Source of the DNA: Hevea brasiliensis
Lineage: Eukaryota; Streptophyta; Magnoliopsida; Malpighiales; Euphorbiaceae
Assembly: GCF_030052815.1 (NCBI RefSeq)
Contig: NC_079495.1
Coordinates: forward strand, 40,677,651 to 40,741,650
Length of the DNA stretch: 64,000 nt
Direction of reading: 5' to 3'
Within the stretch, counting starts at the first letter, position 1. Each line of letters starts with the position of its first letter. The notes beneath the pieces were generated by a model. That model made no database searches, had not been told where the DNA came from, and saw only the letters and a list, made by a program, of their open reading frames with translations. Position numbers and translations under genes: made by a program. Below, in pieces: positions 36,063 to 48,552 of this stretch.

Positions 36063-36074
36063 GCTCTGATACCA
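36063..36074 (-). promoter_or_regulatory. Gypsy C primer-binding site (initiator Met tRNA)
   Basis: The coding strand reads TGGTATCAGAGC, identical to gypsy A and again 8 nt from the LTR end (36083). Confidence 0.9.
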
Positions 36075-36082
36075 CAAAAATA

Positions 36083-39000
36083 TGCTATACCTTACCCCTC
36101 TATAAGGTATAACATGATCCCGTAGAATACCTAATGAACTACCGAACTTCACCCACTGATAACTCATTAATTACCCTACAAGGGATTTTAAAATAATTTT
36201 CTTACTTTTGATAAGTGGTGAGTATTTTTTAATAGGTATTAAAACATTTAATTAACGTTGAAAACTAGTTAAAATTTTTGGCTCATTTTATTTTTCCGCA
36301 AATTTTATAAAAAATTTCGGCAGAGTGCCGTCTGTATTTTGAGAAAATAGTTCTTCAAATACCTGTAAAAGGCACTTCTAATAATTTATCTCAACAATTT
36401 CAACAACTCCACAACAATCCCAACCAATTTCTCAAGTTTCAAAATTCAACAATCATCATTTCTCAATTTCCAAAAATTCAGTAATCAACAAAATACTATC
36501 AATCAATTTCATTCAAATTAAAATAAAATATTTCCATTCATATTTCATTAAAGATAAAACAATTTATATACATCATACTAAAAGTTTACATTAGGAAAAT
36601 CCAAACTAAAATTTATTATAAACTTTATATAAACTTTGTACAAGCTGCTCAAGACCAATTTTACATGTCCATACATTTACGTGCATTACATACATCAAAA
36701 TAAATATTTACACTCAGGGTATAAATTATACCAGATAACTTCAAAGCAGGTAGCTCCTCTGTCCTCAGCAGTTCACTCTACTGCTCTTCTAGTCTCTATA
36801 TCTGCAACAGCAATAACAGCCATCGCTGAGTACTAGGACTCAGCGGTGCACAACATACTAAAATAATCTTTATGTAGAGTTTAAATCATATTTACTCAAA
36901 AATTGGACTGAATATGAGAATTAATTACAAAACATGAATTATGAGATTTTAATCCAAACAATTTCATTTCGAAATATCAAAACACATTTCATAAAACCCA
37001 CAGTTATATCATGTCGTTCGAAACAAATATAATCTCAATAGCCAGAGGCTAAGGAGAAGTCACATCATAAGGCTAGCTAGCTCAAATATATGGATATCCA
37101 TTCAATTTCTTCTTCTACTAGCACACACCTCAACACTTCAGCCAGAGAAGGAATCAAAATTCGAAACTGATTACCCCCACTAGTCATGCTGGTGAGGTGT
37201 TCAAATATATGGTCATGACACTGTGGTTTCAAAACTTGTCTTAACAATTTACCAAACATTACCATTTCAAATATACACAAATAACTTTCAACAATTTAAA
37301 TCAAAAAAATCATAAATACTTCATCATAGTAATGTCACAATTCAATATTTCAAATTATTCAAAACAATATGCAGAAGATAATTTACAAAAATTATACGTT
37401 GTGCACAAACCTTAAGCAAGTCACCTCTTGGCCTTGACTCGATTCCTCGAGTTCTTTCCCGGTGTTCCTTTCCACTGAAACACACAGTTTCACAGTGTTT
37501 CAGTACCATAACTTAGCATAAATCCAAAAAAAAATTTAAATTCACTTTTACCTAGCTGTAATGTGCTAAATTTGACATTTTTTAAAATTTGTGTTTTGAT
37601 GTTACTATTCATGACACTATTCAAGTCAATTTGTTGACTTTCTAAGGCTTAATAGGTATGGGAATTCCAACTTCACCCACATACCACATTTTGGTCACTA
37701 AATTTGTTAGTTTTGGTTGTTTACTTAAATTCTAAGTCTTTTAGGCAAATTTGCAAATTTTTAGTTTTAGTGTCTTAACTTGCATTGTTCCATTGGTTAT
37801 TTTTCTATTAGAATTTGGCAAAACTTCCTTCATAGAAAATGTTCCCTATTGTCTTAACTTTATTCTCCTTTTTGGATCACTCCAATTGGAGTTTTGTAGC
37901 TCAAGTTATAGCTATTTGAATAATAGTTACCAGATTGGACTTAACCCAGATTTCTGGGCAAATTTTGTATCTGGCAGTTTTAGGTTACCAACTTTTGGTG
38001 GCCAAATGACTTGGTTAATCGCATAATTTGGGTTTGTGTTCTTCAAGAAAGTTAATCGCAAAATTTCAGGTCATTTAGACCTGCTTAGCTCAAGTTATGG
38101 CCAAATGAACAAACATTTGGTCATTTTTGTACAGGTCAGACTGAGAAAATCCGAATTTGGTCAATTTGTTCACTAGGTTTTGGTCACTTTTTGGGCATGA
38201 TTCCTGAATTAAATTTTCGTCATTTTGTGTCTATTTTCATTCCCAATTGATCTCATACCAATTGGACTTGTAAATTTTCTATTTTGGCCCCTCAAAGGGA
38301 CCTTGGTCCTGCTGCCTGCAGCATGATCACATTCAATCCGAATTTGAACTCAATTCCAACACTTCCAACACACTTCATTTCGTCACAAATGACCATTTCT
38401 CACCTCAAACTAGGTCAAATACATTATTTCACAATTTCTCACATTTTTTACTCCTGAACCCTAAGTGTCCAAAACCCTAGTTTTCATGTTTAGCTCATTT
38501 GATGAAATCTAAATGCATAACTAATACTTATACACTCATTTACACTTAATTACTTCATTTTTTTTGCATCAAAATCACTCAACCCTAGTTCACTACCTCT
38601 AGGCCGAAATTCATGTAGGTAGTCCACATACTTGATTTAACTCACTTATTTGTTAATTCCAAGTATAACTTAGCTACTTAAACATAAATTCAAAGAGAGA
38701 ATGAAGAAAGAATACTAACCTTAATTCTTTGATTTACAATCCACCAATTCTTTCACTTTCTCCTTTCTTCTTCTCCCTCAATCTTCTTTTCTAGTGTAGA
38801 TTGGAAGCTTTTTAGGGTTTTGGGGTTTATTTTGGAAGGCTAAAATCAAGTTATGTAAGCTTGATGCATTCATCCATGGTGGTTACACATGGTGGTGAGG
38901 GAGAGAGGTGCCGGCTTGGTTGGGAGAGAAGACTAAATAATGTTTTTCTTTTCTTCTTTTTTTTATGTATTATAACTCTTTAATTATCCTATAGTTTTAA

Positions 39001-39607
39001 TTTTTAAAAATTAAGTTTATTGCATCATGCTTATGTCACCACATGATGTCATTACTTTTTCAACTTTTCTTTTTCTTTTTTTTTATCATTTATTTTTCCA
39101 TTAGTTCTTTAATTTAATTTTTGATCCCAAAATTTTCTTTTCTCTGATTTTATTTGATAGTTAGGTCAGGTGTCAGCTCTCGGGATCAATTGACCAAATT
39201 GCCCCTCGCCGGTTCAACCCGGTTTGCAAATAATTCAATATTTCTTCCGGTTCCCTAACCTAATTATTTGACTGGCTTAACAATTCTTTTTCATGATTTT
39301 CTCTTTTCCACTGTGTTCACAATAGTCTTAAGGACCACGGCATCACATTTTATGGTTCGAAATTTGAGTTTAAATTGACTTCGTAGTCCTTCCCGAGAAG
39401 GTCACCCATCGTTGTGACTCTCAGCTCGTTTAACTTCTTATGTTTTGTTTTTCTTATTTATACTTAACTAATTGACAATTACTAATTATTTGTTTTTATG
39501 GCTTATCTAGTTGTCTTATGTGTGGTTCTAATTCTCTTAATTATCCGGACCGGCTCCGGTCACCGGTATAGTGAAATATACCAGGCTATACAAATAGGGG
39601 TGTTACA
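36083..39607 (-). repeat. Gypsy C 5' LTR (3,525 bp, minus strand)
   Basis: It pairs with 27645-31184. The end next to the primer site reads TGCTATACC on the plus strand instead of TGTTACACC, showing two transitions. The outer end is TGTTACA, followed by the CACCC duplication. Confidence 0.95.
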
Positions 39608-39612
39608 CACCC

Positions 39613-39780
39613 ACTAGAAATCTATCCAACTAGGATTTTCGTTTCCTACTTTGGAAGTGTGGGGTTCGCTAAGTTAGTGGGAGGACCAATCTAACTAAAG
39701 TACCATAATCATTTTTGTTAATTACTTGATACATTTACTAATTAATCTAGTTATTTTCTGTAGTTATTCTTCTGATAATA
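39613..39780 (+). other. Copia F leader, last part before gag
   Basis: It resumes F after gypsy C (ACTAGAAATC...) and runs to the gag ATG at 39781. It is collinear with copia E 58682-58846. No coding is seen. Confidence 0.8.
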
Positions 39781-40580
39781 ATGAGCACTCAACAACCACC
39801 ACCATCCAATATCCTTGCGAGCATACTTGATCACAATAGGATGACAGAACCTAATCTTTCTGATTGGCTAAGAAATTTAAAACTTATCATGAACCTAGAA
39901 TGTATTGGATATGTTCTAGACTCAAATGTTCTTGGTCCCTTACCTCCAGAGGCCACTTAAGAGGAACATGACACTTTGGATAAGTGGAAGGAGCATGATA
40001 TGAGAGCCAAGTGTTACATGCTTGCTTCTATGAGTAATGAGTTACAGAAGCAGCATGAGAACATGCAAAGTGCAAGTAAGATCCTCCTTCACCTACAAAA
40101 GTTATATGGTGAGCATAGCAGGAATGCTAGGTATGAGATATCTAGGCAGCTATTCCGCATGAGGATGTTTGAGGGACAGAATGTAGGAGATCATGTTTAT
40201 AAGATGATTTGACTTATTGAGCAGCTGGAACATCTTGACTTTGACATGGATTTCCAATTGCAGACGGATTTGATCCTTCAGTCCCTACCTAATTCATTTG
40301 GGAATTTTGTAACAAATTTTCATATGACTAAGCAGGAATACACCTTGGCTGGTTTACTTAACATGCTTATTATTGCCTAAAAGAATATGCTGGGTAATAA
40401 AGGAAAAGAGGTAGCTTTGATTGCATTTTCTTCTGCTGGAAAGTCTAACAAAAAGAAGGGCAATAAGAAAAAGAAACCTCAAGTTCCAGAACCTTCCAAG
40501 AAAATAGCCAAACAGAAAGGGAAGACCAAAGCTGATGGGGGTAAAGAAAAGTGTTTCCACTGCCAGAAGGATGGGCACTA
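39781..40580 (+). pseudogene. Copia F Gag with CCHC knuckle, nonsense codons only
   Basis: Starting at the ATG at 39781 (MSTQQPPPSNILASILDHNR), one frame continues to about 40580. It carries the UBN2-type capsid region (YMLASMSNELQKQHE, LYGEHSRNARYEIS), a Lys-rich linker and the knuckle CFHCQKDGH, whose last Cys reads Tyr. Stops at 39958 (TAA), 40210 (TGA), 40378 (TAA) and 40579 (TAG) correspond to CAA, CGA, CAA and TGG codons. All four are therefore C-to-T or G-to-A transitions. Residue-level order is as in copia E. Confidence 0.92.
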
Positions 40581-40988
40581 GAAAAGGAACTACCCAGAGT
40601 AAAGGACAAGAAGGATACAACTTCAGAAGGTATGTCTATATCTTGTTATTTAAATGCTGATGATGCTCATAGTTCATCTATAGCTTGGGTTTTAGATACT
40701 GGTGCCAGTTCTCACATTTCTTATAATATGCAGGAACTAGCAAATCGTAGCAGCTTGCATGCTAGAGATGTTAGACTCTGGATTGGAAATGGCTCAACTA
40801 TTGAAGCTTTAGCCATAGGATCTAAATCTTTTTACATGTGTGGACATGTTTTGTGTTTGAATAATATTTTGTATGTGCCTGATGCTTTTAAGAACATCAT
40901 TTCTATATCTAGTTTGACTATGTTATGAATTTCAATTCACAGATGATGTTTACAATATTTATTTTGGAAATAAATATGTTGGCTCGGG
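40581..40988 (+). pseudogene. Copia F protease
   Basis: After a short deletion just past the knuckle the frame changes. 40551-40928 is open and shows the aspartic-protease site AWVLDTGASSHIS (about 40684-40722) and the NILYVPDAFKNIISIS block. It runs towards IN and is cut by the copia G1 insertion after TTATA (40989-40993). The second half of the region resumes at 48553. Confidence 0.88.
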
Positions 40989-40993
40989 TTATA

Positions 40994-43100
40994 TGAAGGA
41001 GCGGAAGCATGAAAGAGATAAGTTTAGATCATTGAATTCAAAATTTTTCTTCTAGAGTCTCATGCATCATGCAAGATTCATTATTTATCTATTTGATTTC
41101 AATGATAAACAGCATATTAAAACACTTTTAATATATTTTTGGATCTACATTTGCCATTTAAGATTTTAAAATTAACAGATTAATTCATTAGAACCCTAGA
41201 TTAAATAAAAAACAAGTGCACTAACCTTTTAATGCACTGTAGTTGTGTTTGGCACCTTTGGGATGCGCCTAGGACACCAAATGTTGTCCCTCTAGCTTGT
41301 CCACACCAAGATCACCAATGGCAGTCCCTTGAACAGCTTCTCAAGCCTTTCCAATTAATTAGAAATTTGGTTTTTGCCTTTAAAGATATTATAGATGCAT
41401 ACAGGATACTATAAACGATTTTTAGTATTTTTAATTCAAGAGAATGTTGGCAATTCTCTTTGAATTGATGAAAGATGAAAAGAATAGAGGAAGAACAAGG
41501 CAAGGGTGGTGGAACCTTTGGAAGAAATAGTAGATTGCATTTTGTTCTTTCATCCTTTCCCTTATATAGCTAGGTCATCACTTAAAACCCTTGCCACATA
41601 TCACCTTCTGATTGGCTCTTAGTTTAATTGACCCAATCACATTGTGCCAAGCGTCAAACTTAGATTTAATCTTGACTTTAATCATTTTACATGATTAAAA
41701 GACAAATGGCAAGTTTATGTGTAGTGCCATGTGTCACCATCTTATGGTGCCACATGTCACCCTATGAAATGACCAAAATACCCTTGTGTCATAATTTTTA
41801 GTTCTCAACCCAAAATAATTATTTCTCTTCTTCTAATCAATTTATATCAAATATAAATTAATTAATTAATCTATATTAATTAATTTCTCATAATTAAATT
41901 CATATTTAAACACTTTAAATATAAATTTAACTTATACTATACATGCAATAACCTAGATTTGGTTTTAAGCCATGCTAGGGACTTTGCAATCTAATTGCAA
42001 ACCAGATCTATTTAATTAATCAATTAAACTCTTTAATTAATTAATTAAATCACATTTAACTTGGTGATTACTTGTGTATGTGTGTAACTCACTAGGCTCA
42101 TCAGTAATTGGCAATGAGAAATGATATCAACTCTTAATATCATCAAAACTTTTTCTTACCATAAATGATTTCTCTAAATCATTTTATGCACCTCATAAAC
42201 CATGGTTAACACCTAGCATAGCATGCCATGGCCACTTAATTAGTAATAAGGTTTACCTTAAATGAACCTATAATCATATGTTACCATGCACTAGAATCTC
42301 TCTGTTACAAAATCCGAATTCGAGCTGGAGTCATGGTTTATGTCAAACTCCATTTGCTATAAATATTATGTTCTCTTTTAATTTCAGTTCTTGATTAAAA
42401 GATTTTCTCATCAGAAACTCTTTTCTAATTAAATCTATCTGTCTTAGTCAGGAACTTAAAACATCAAGAATAATTAAATGAACATAAGATTTTATCCCTA
42501 TTTACTTAGGGTAACAGATTCTATCTTGATCAACACCTACCTCCATATATAACTAGTAGGAGCCAACACATGCCCATATACCCATACACAGTACAAGTAT
42601 GAAAGCAGTATCAAACTCAAACCACCTATATGCAAGATAACTGTGCTATCTCAGGTCTAAAGATTATATGCACTGATATGATTTATGACAATAAATTGAC
42701 AAGAGTAAACTCCATGTGCTTGTCATAAGTGTCACTGGTTCAGCCTACTTATCATGCATAAGTGCCTATCATGTTTGTTATATGGCATGAGACTCACCAT
42801 TCCATCTTATTTATATCTCATATAAACACCTTGGGAACAAACATGAATACAATCTTTCTAGATAAGTCATGTCCTGTGTGAAGTATCCTCGATTGTGAAG
42901 CAATTTACGATACTTTGTGCTATAAATACTGTCACTCATATTCTTAACAACTTAGGAATATAATTTCTAACAAAATATCAATGGACCTTTTCTATTACAC
43001 ATAAATATATTATGTAAACGGAAAAGTAAAAATGCCTTTTATTAATAAAATATGTACAAGATACATACTAAATGATATGCTCTAGGGCATACTACCAACA
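40994..43100 (-). repeat. Copia G1 3' LTR (2,107 bp, minus strand)
   Basis: On the plus strand it runs from TGAAGGAGCGG to CATACTACCAACA and is the reverse complement of the copia LTRs. It is followed by the reversed polypurine tract ATCTCCCACT at 43101. Confidence 0.94.
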
Positions 43101-43148
43101 ATCTCCCACTAGTACTAGAGCTATTCATTACAATACTTTAGACCCATC
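43101..43148 (-). other. Copia G1 3' interior end with polypurine tract
   Basis: 48 bp of pol end and polypurine tract are stranded between the G1 LTR and solo LTR G2. Its last five bases CCATC (43144-43148) are the left G2 target duplication, and the interior continues at 45257. Confidence 0.9.
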
Positions 43149-45251
43149 TGAAGGAACGGAAGCGTGAAAAACACAAGTTTATACCATTGAATTCAAAAAT
43201 TTTCACCTAGGACCACATGCATCATGCAAGATTTATTTTTATCTATTTGATTTCAATGATAAACAACATATTAAAACTCTTTTAATATGTTTTTGGATCT
43301 GTATTTGCCATTTAAGATTTTAAAATTAATCAGATTAATTTTAGAACCCTAGATTAAATCAAGAATGATTACACTAACCTCTTGATGCACTGCAGCGTGT
43401 CTGCGCCTTTGAGATTCATCTTCAGGACACCAGATGTTGTCCCTCTAGCTTGTCCACACAAAGAACACCTATGGCAGCCCTTGAATAGCTTCTAAAGCTT
43501 TTTCTATTAATTAGAAAATCAAGTTCTGCCTTTTAAGAGATTAAAGATGTAAACAGGACACTAGAAACAATTTCTAGTGTTCTTAATTCAAGAGATTGAT
43601 GGCTAATCTCTTTGAATTGATAAGAGATGAAGAATAATAGAGGGAGGGTTGCAAAAATGGCGTGACAAAGGAGTGTGGCTGCTGGTTGTGTTTTATTTTC
43701 TCATAACAACACTTAAATAGCTAGGTTAACACATTAAACCCTTGCCACATGTCACCCTTTGATTAGCTCTAGGTTTAAGTGACCCAATCACATTGTGCCA
43801 AGTGTCAAACCTATATTTAATCTTGATTTTAATCATCTTACATGATTAAAAAACATTTGGCAAGCTTATGTGTTATGCCATGTGTCACCATCTCATGGTG
43901 CCACGTGTCACACTGCAAAATGACCAAAATGCCCCTGTGTCTTAATTTTGAGTTCTCAACCCAAAATAATTATTTTTCTTCTTCTAATTAATTTATATCA
44001 AATATAAATTAATTAATCTCTATTAATTAATTTCTCATTAATTAAATTCATATTTAAACACTTTAAATATAAATTTAACTTATATTATACATCCAATAAT
44101 CTAGATTTGGTTTCAAGTCATGCTAGGGACTTTGCAATTTAATTGCAAACCAAACTTATTTAATTAATCAATTAAACTCTTTAATTAATTAATTAAATCA
44201 TATTTAAATAGGTGATAACTTGTGTATGTGTGTGACTTACTAGGCTCATCACTAATTGGCAATGAGACATGATATCAACTCTTAATATCATCAGAACTCT
44301 TTCTTACCATAAATGATTTCTCTAAATCATTTTATGAACCTCATAGACCATGGTTAACACCTAGCATAGCATGCCATGGCCACCCAATTAGTAATAAGGT
44401 GTACCTTAAATGAACCTATAATCATATGTTACCATGCACTAGAATCTCTCTGTTACAAAATCCCAACTCAAGCTGGAGTCATGGTTTATGTCAAACTCCA
44501 TTTGCTATGAATATTATGTTCTCTTTTAATTCCAGTTCTTGATTAAAAAGATTTTCTCATCAGAAACTCTTTTCTGAATAAATCTATCTATCCTGGCCAG
44601 GAACTTGAAACATCAAGAACAATTAGATGAACATAGGATTTTATCTCTATTTACTTAGAGGAACAGATTCCATCTTGATCAACACCTACCTCCATATATA
44701 ACTAGTAGGAGCCAACACATGCCCATATACCCATGCACAGTACAAGTATGAAAGCAGTATCAAACTCAAACTACCTATATACAAGATAACTGTGCTATCT
44801 CAGGTCTAAAGATTATATGCACTGATATGATTTATGACAAAACAATGACAAGAGTAAACTCCATGTGCTTGTCATAAGTGTCACTGGTTCGGCCTACTTA
44901 TCATTTATAAGTGCCTATCATGTTTGTTATATGGCATGAGACTCACCATTCCATCTTATTTATATCTCATATAAATAACTTGGGAACAAACATGAATACA
45001 ATCTTTCTGGATAAGTCATGTCCTTATTATGAAGTATCCTCGATTTTGAACCTATTTATGATACTTTGTGCTAGAAATATTGTCACTCATATTCTTAACA
45101 ACTTAAGAATAATATTTCTAACAAAATATCAATGGACCTTTTCTATTACACATAAATATATTATATAAACAGAAAAGTGGAAATGCCATTTATTAATAAA
45201 ATATGTACAAGATACATACTAAATGATATGCTCTAGGGCATACTACTAACA
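43149..45251 (-). repeat. Copia solo LTR G2 (2,103 bp, minus strand), TSD CCATC
   Basis: A complete copia LTR is flanked by CCATC at 43144-43148 and 45252-45256, inside the last codons of copia G1 pol. It lacks the GTGTGAAG change that marks the G1 LTRs and is closer to the LTRs of copia D and E, so it is an independent insertion, not a G1 LTR. Confidence 0.93.
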
Positions 45252-46440
45252 CCATCTTCTCAAGATATCGGTCTAACTGAGCTTATGGCATAGGCTTAGT
45301 GAATGGATCAACTGGATTTTCAGCTGATGCAATTTTCTGCATGGCTACATCGCCTCGCCCAACTATTTCTCTGATAATGTGGTAGCACCTTTTTATGTGT
45401 TTGGATTTCTAGTGAGACCAGGTTCCTTATATCCAAATAGCTTCTTTTTGCAGCATCTGATGCAGCAATATACTCGGCCTTTGTAGTGAAATCTGCAGTC
45501 GTACTCTGTTTAGAACTCCTCTAACTGACTGTACCTCCATTACAAATAAACGCATATCCATATGTAGACTTTCTATCATCGATATCTGATTCGAAATCAG
45601 AATCTGTATAACCATCCAATTGCAAGTCACCACCTCCATATATCAAGAATAAATCCTTAGTTCTTCTCAAATACTTAAGGATATTCTTGACAGCTATCCA
45701 GTGTTCCAAACCTGGATTGGATTGATACCTGCTAGTCAAACTAATAGCATATGCGATATCCAGCCTAGTACACAACATTGCATACATTAAACTTCCAATA
45801 GCCAAAGCACATGGAATCCTAGCCATTTTATCTCTTTCTTCAGGTGTCTTTGGAGACATCTCTTTAGAAAGGTGGATACCATGTCTCACTGATAACAATC
45901 CTTTCTTGGAATTAAGCATGTTAAACCTCTTTAACACCTTTTCCAAGTATAGACTTTGGGATAAACCAATTATTCTTTTCGCTCTATCTCTATAAATGCG
46001 AATCCCAAGACTATAAGTTGCCTCCCTTAAGTCTTTCATGGATAATATATTTAACAACCATACCTTTACAGTTGTCAACATACCTGTACCATTACCTATC
46101 AACAGAATATCATCCACATATAAAACAAGGAAAGTGATAGCACTATCACTAACCTTCTTATATACACATGGCTCATCCTCATTTTTGATAAAACCAAATG
46201 ACTTAATGGCTTCATCAAAACAGATGTTCCAACTCCTCGAAGCTTGTTTTAACCCATAAATGGATCGCTTTAGCTTGCACACTTTGGAACCATCTTGGGA
46301 TTCAAAACCCCTAGGTTGTTCTATGAAAATGTTTTCTTTAATGTATCCATTGAGAAAAGCTATTTTGACATCCATTTGCCAAATCTCATAATCATAGTAT
46401 GCAGCTATTACTAATAAAATCCTAATTGATTTAAGCATGG
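45252..46440 (-). pseudogene. Copia G1 reverse transcriptase and RNase H
   Basis: 305 codons are open from 46438 to 45521. They carry QMDVKIAFLNGYI, YGLKQASRSW and the catalytic YVDD at 46109-46120 (residues 107-110), and run into RNase H with GYTDSDF and RKSTYGYAFICNGG. The last part of RNase H (45520-45257) is frameshifted but recognisable. Upstream, the RT start is separated by a stop at about 46483 in the region matching GFRQRQ. It is the longest open RT among the old copia copies. Confidence 0.91.
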
Positions 46441-47866
46441 CAACAGGAGAGAAAGTCTCCTCATAGTTGACCCCTTGTGTTTAGCGAAACCCTTTCACTA
46501 CTAGCCTTGCTTTATAGGTCTCTACCTTTCCATTAGAACCAATTTTCTTCTTGAAAACCCATTTGTTCCCTATAGGTATAATACCTTCAGGTGGGTCAAC
46601 AAGATCTCAAACTTGATTGTTATACATGAAATCAATCTCAGATTTCATAGCATCAATCCATTTTGAAGAGTCTATATCTGATATAGCTTCTTCATAGGTA
46701 AGTGGATCATCTCCATGATCTACTTCTTCATGAGTAGACAACTCTTGTTCTTCTTTATGAACAAAACCATATCTCACTAGTGGGTGAGATATCCTAGTTG
46801 ATCTACGAGGAATAATTGTAGATGTTTCATCAATGGGTGTAGGTTGACTAGATGGATCTAAATCCATCTGATCTGTTGGTTGGTCAGAATTCTCCAATTC
46901 TAACTCTATTTTCCTTCCTTTGCCTCCTTCTTGAACAAACTGTTGTTAAAGAAATGTGGCATCTCTACTTACCACAACCTTTTGTGATGTAAGCAAATAA
47001 AAATAATATCCAAAACTATGTTTTGGATATCCAACAAATCGACCCTTTTCTAATATGGTTTCCAATTTATCAATGTTCAGCTTTTTGATATAAGCTAGAC
47101 AACCCAAAATCTTAACATGCTTAAGACTTGGTTTTCTCCCATGTCATATCTCATAAGGTGTGGAAGATACTGATTTTGATGGAATCCTATTTAGAATATA
47201 CAAAGCTAATTCTAATGCAAATCCCCAAAAAGAGATTGGCATATCAGTATAGCTCATTATACTACGTACCATATCTAATAGGGTTCGATTTCTCCTTTCA
47301 GATACACCATTCAGTTCTGGTGTTCTTGGAGGAGTCAGCTAGGAAACAATGCCATGTTCTCTCAAGTATTTATTAAATTCAGTACTCCAGTATTCACTTC
47401 TACGATCTGATCGAAGAGCTTTAATACTTTTTCCTGTTTGATTTTCTACTTCAGATTTAAATTCTTTGAACTTTTCAAAGGATTTATGTTTGTATTTCAT
47501 CAAATACAAATACCCAAACATTGATTTATCATCAGTAAAAGTAATAAAATAATGAAAACTGCCTCTAGCCATTTCTTTAAATGGACCACATACATCACAA
47601 TGTATTAGCTCCAAAATATTTTGAGCTTTTAGCCCTTGTCCAATAAAGGGTGATCTAGTCATTTTGTCCTGAAGGCAAGATTCACAGGTTGGAGTTGGTT
47701 CAGAACCCAATGAGGATAGAATCCCCATTTTCTCTAGTTTTGCAATCATATCTTCTATAACATGACCTAACCTTAAGTGCCAAATATATTTTGAACTTGA
47801 TTTAATTTTCATCATGGCTTTGCATTCATTTAGATCACTTGCATTCAATTTGTGTTTATCATTATT
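46441..47866 (-). pseudogene. Copia G1 integrase and acidic linker
   Basis: The stretch 47848-47339 (169 codons) shows the integrase zinc module (WHLRLGH, CESCLQDK) and the first catalytic Asp in HCDVCGPF, then SDRRSEYW where SDRGGEYL is usual. Further IN sequence to about 46960 is frameshifted. 46897-46607 encodes the acidic Pro/Ser-rich linker before RT. The sequence is cut at 47866 within the codons that precede the zinc module and joins directly to 5' LTR sequence. Confidence 0.88.
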
Positions 47867-48547
47867 CTTTTCTGATTAAATATATCTGTCCTAGCTAGGA
47901 ACTTGAAACATCAAGAATAATTAAATGAACATAAGATTTTATCCCTATTTACTTAGGGTAACAAATTCCATCTTGATCAACACCTGCCTCCATATATAAC
48001 TAGTAGGAGCCAACACATGCCCATATACCCATACACAGTACAAGTATGAAAGCAGTATCAAACTGAAACCACCTATATGCAAGATAACTGTGCTATCTCA
48101 GGTCTAAAGATTATATGCACTGATATGATTTATGACAATAAATTGACAAGAGTAAACTCCATGTGCTTGTCATAAGTGTCACTGGTTCGGCCTACTTATC
48201 ATGCATAAGTGCCTATCATGTTTGTTATATGGCATGAGACCCACCATTCCATCTTATTTATATCTCATATAAATACATTGGGAACAAACATGAATACAAT
48301 CTTTCTGGATAAGTCATGTCCTGTGTGAAGTATCCTCGATTGTGAAGCAATTTATGATACTTTGTGCTAGAAATATTGTCACTCATATTCTTAACAACTT
48401 AAGAATAGAATTTTTAACAAAATATCAATGGACCTTTTCTATTACACATAAATATATTATATAAATGGAAAAGTGAAAATGCGTTTTATTAATAAAACAT
48501 GTACAAGATACATACTAAATGATATGCTCTAGGGCATACTACTAACA
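47867..48547 (-). repeat. Copia G1 5' LTR remnant (681 bp, minus strand)
   Basis: Only the outer third (U3 start) of the LTR survives, from CTTTTCTGATTAAAT to CATACTACTAACA, followed by the TTATA duplication. The junction with IN shows at most 1 bp of shared sequence, so an end-joining deletion is more likely than homologous exchange. Confidence 0.9.
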
Positions 48548-48552
48548 TTATA

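Larger units (their letters stand above)
27645..39607 (-). mobile_element. Complete Ty3/gypsy (Tekay-like) element C, minus strand (11,963 bp), TSD CACCC
   Basis: Two full LTRs (27645-31184 and 36083-39607) flank a minus-strand interior with primer site at 36063-36074, gag-pol from about 35.9 kb down to 31237, and polypurine tract at 31186-31203. CACCC duplications stand at 27640-27644 and 39608-39612; copia E keeps the empty site CAATCACCCACTAG at about 58675. From about 35,690 to 31,237 the whole polyprotein is in one frame, broken only by stop codons. It is therefore the best template in the window for the gypsy protein order. Confidence 0.96.
40994..48547 (-). mobile_element. Ty1/copia element G1, minus strand, internally deleted, TSD TTATA; hosts solo LTR G2
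   Basis: TTATA duplications at 40989-40993 and 48548-48552 bracket the unit, and copia F protein continues across it. From left to right it holds a full 3' LTR, 48 bp of 3' interior, solo LTR G2, RNase H, RT and IN on the minus strand, then only 681 bp of the 5' LTR. The outer LTR pieces share private changes (GTCCTGTGTGAAGTATCC at 42869 and 48317), confirming that they belong together. Primer site, gag, PR and about two thirds of the 5' LTR are deleted at junction 47866/47867. Confidence 0.93.

Noticed and set aside
40994..45251. Tandem LTR-interior-LTR product of unequal recombination
   Set aside because: The inner LTR has its own CCATC target duplication and lacks the private changes of the outer LTR, so it is an independent solo LTR.
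46038..46259. Plus-strand ORF opposite copia G1 RT, also seen opposite the RT of D, F and E
   Set aside because: It is the reverse-strand shadow of the conserved RT coding sequence and disappears where RT codons diverge.
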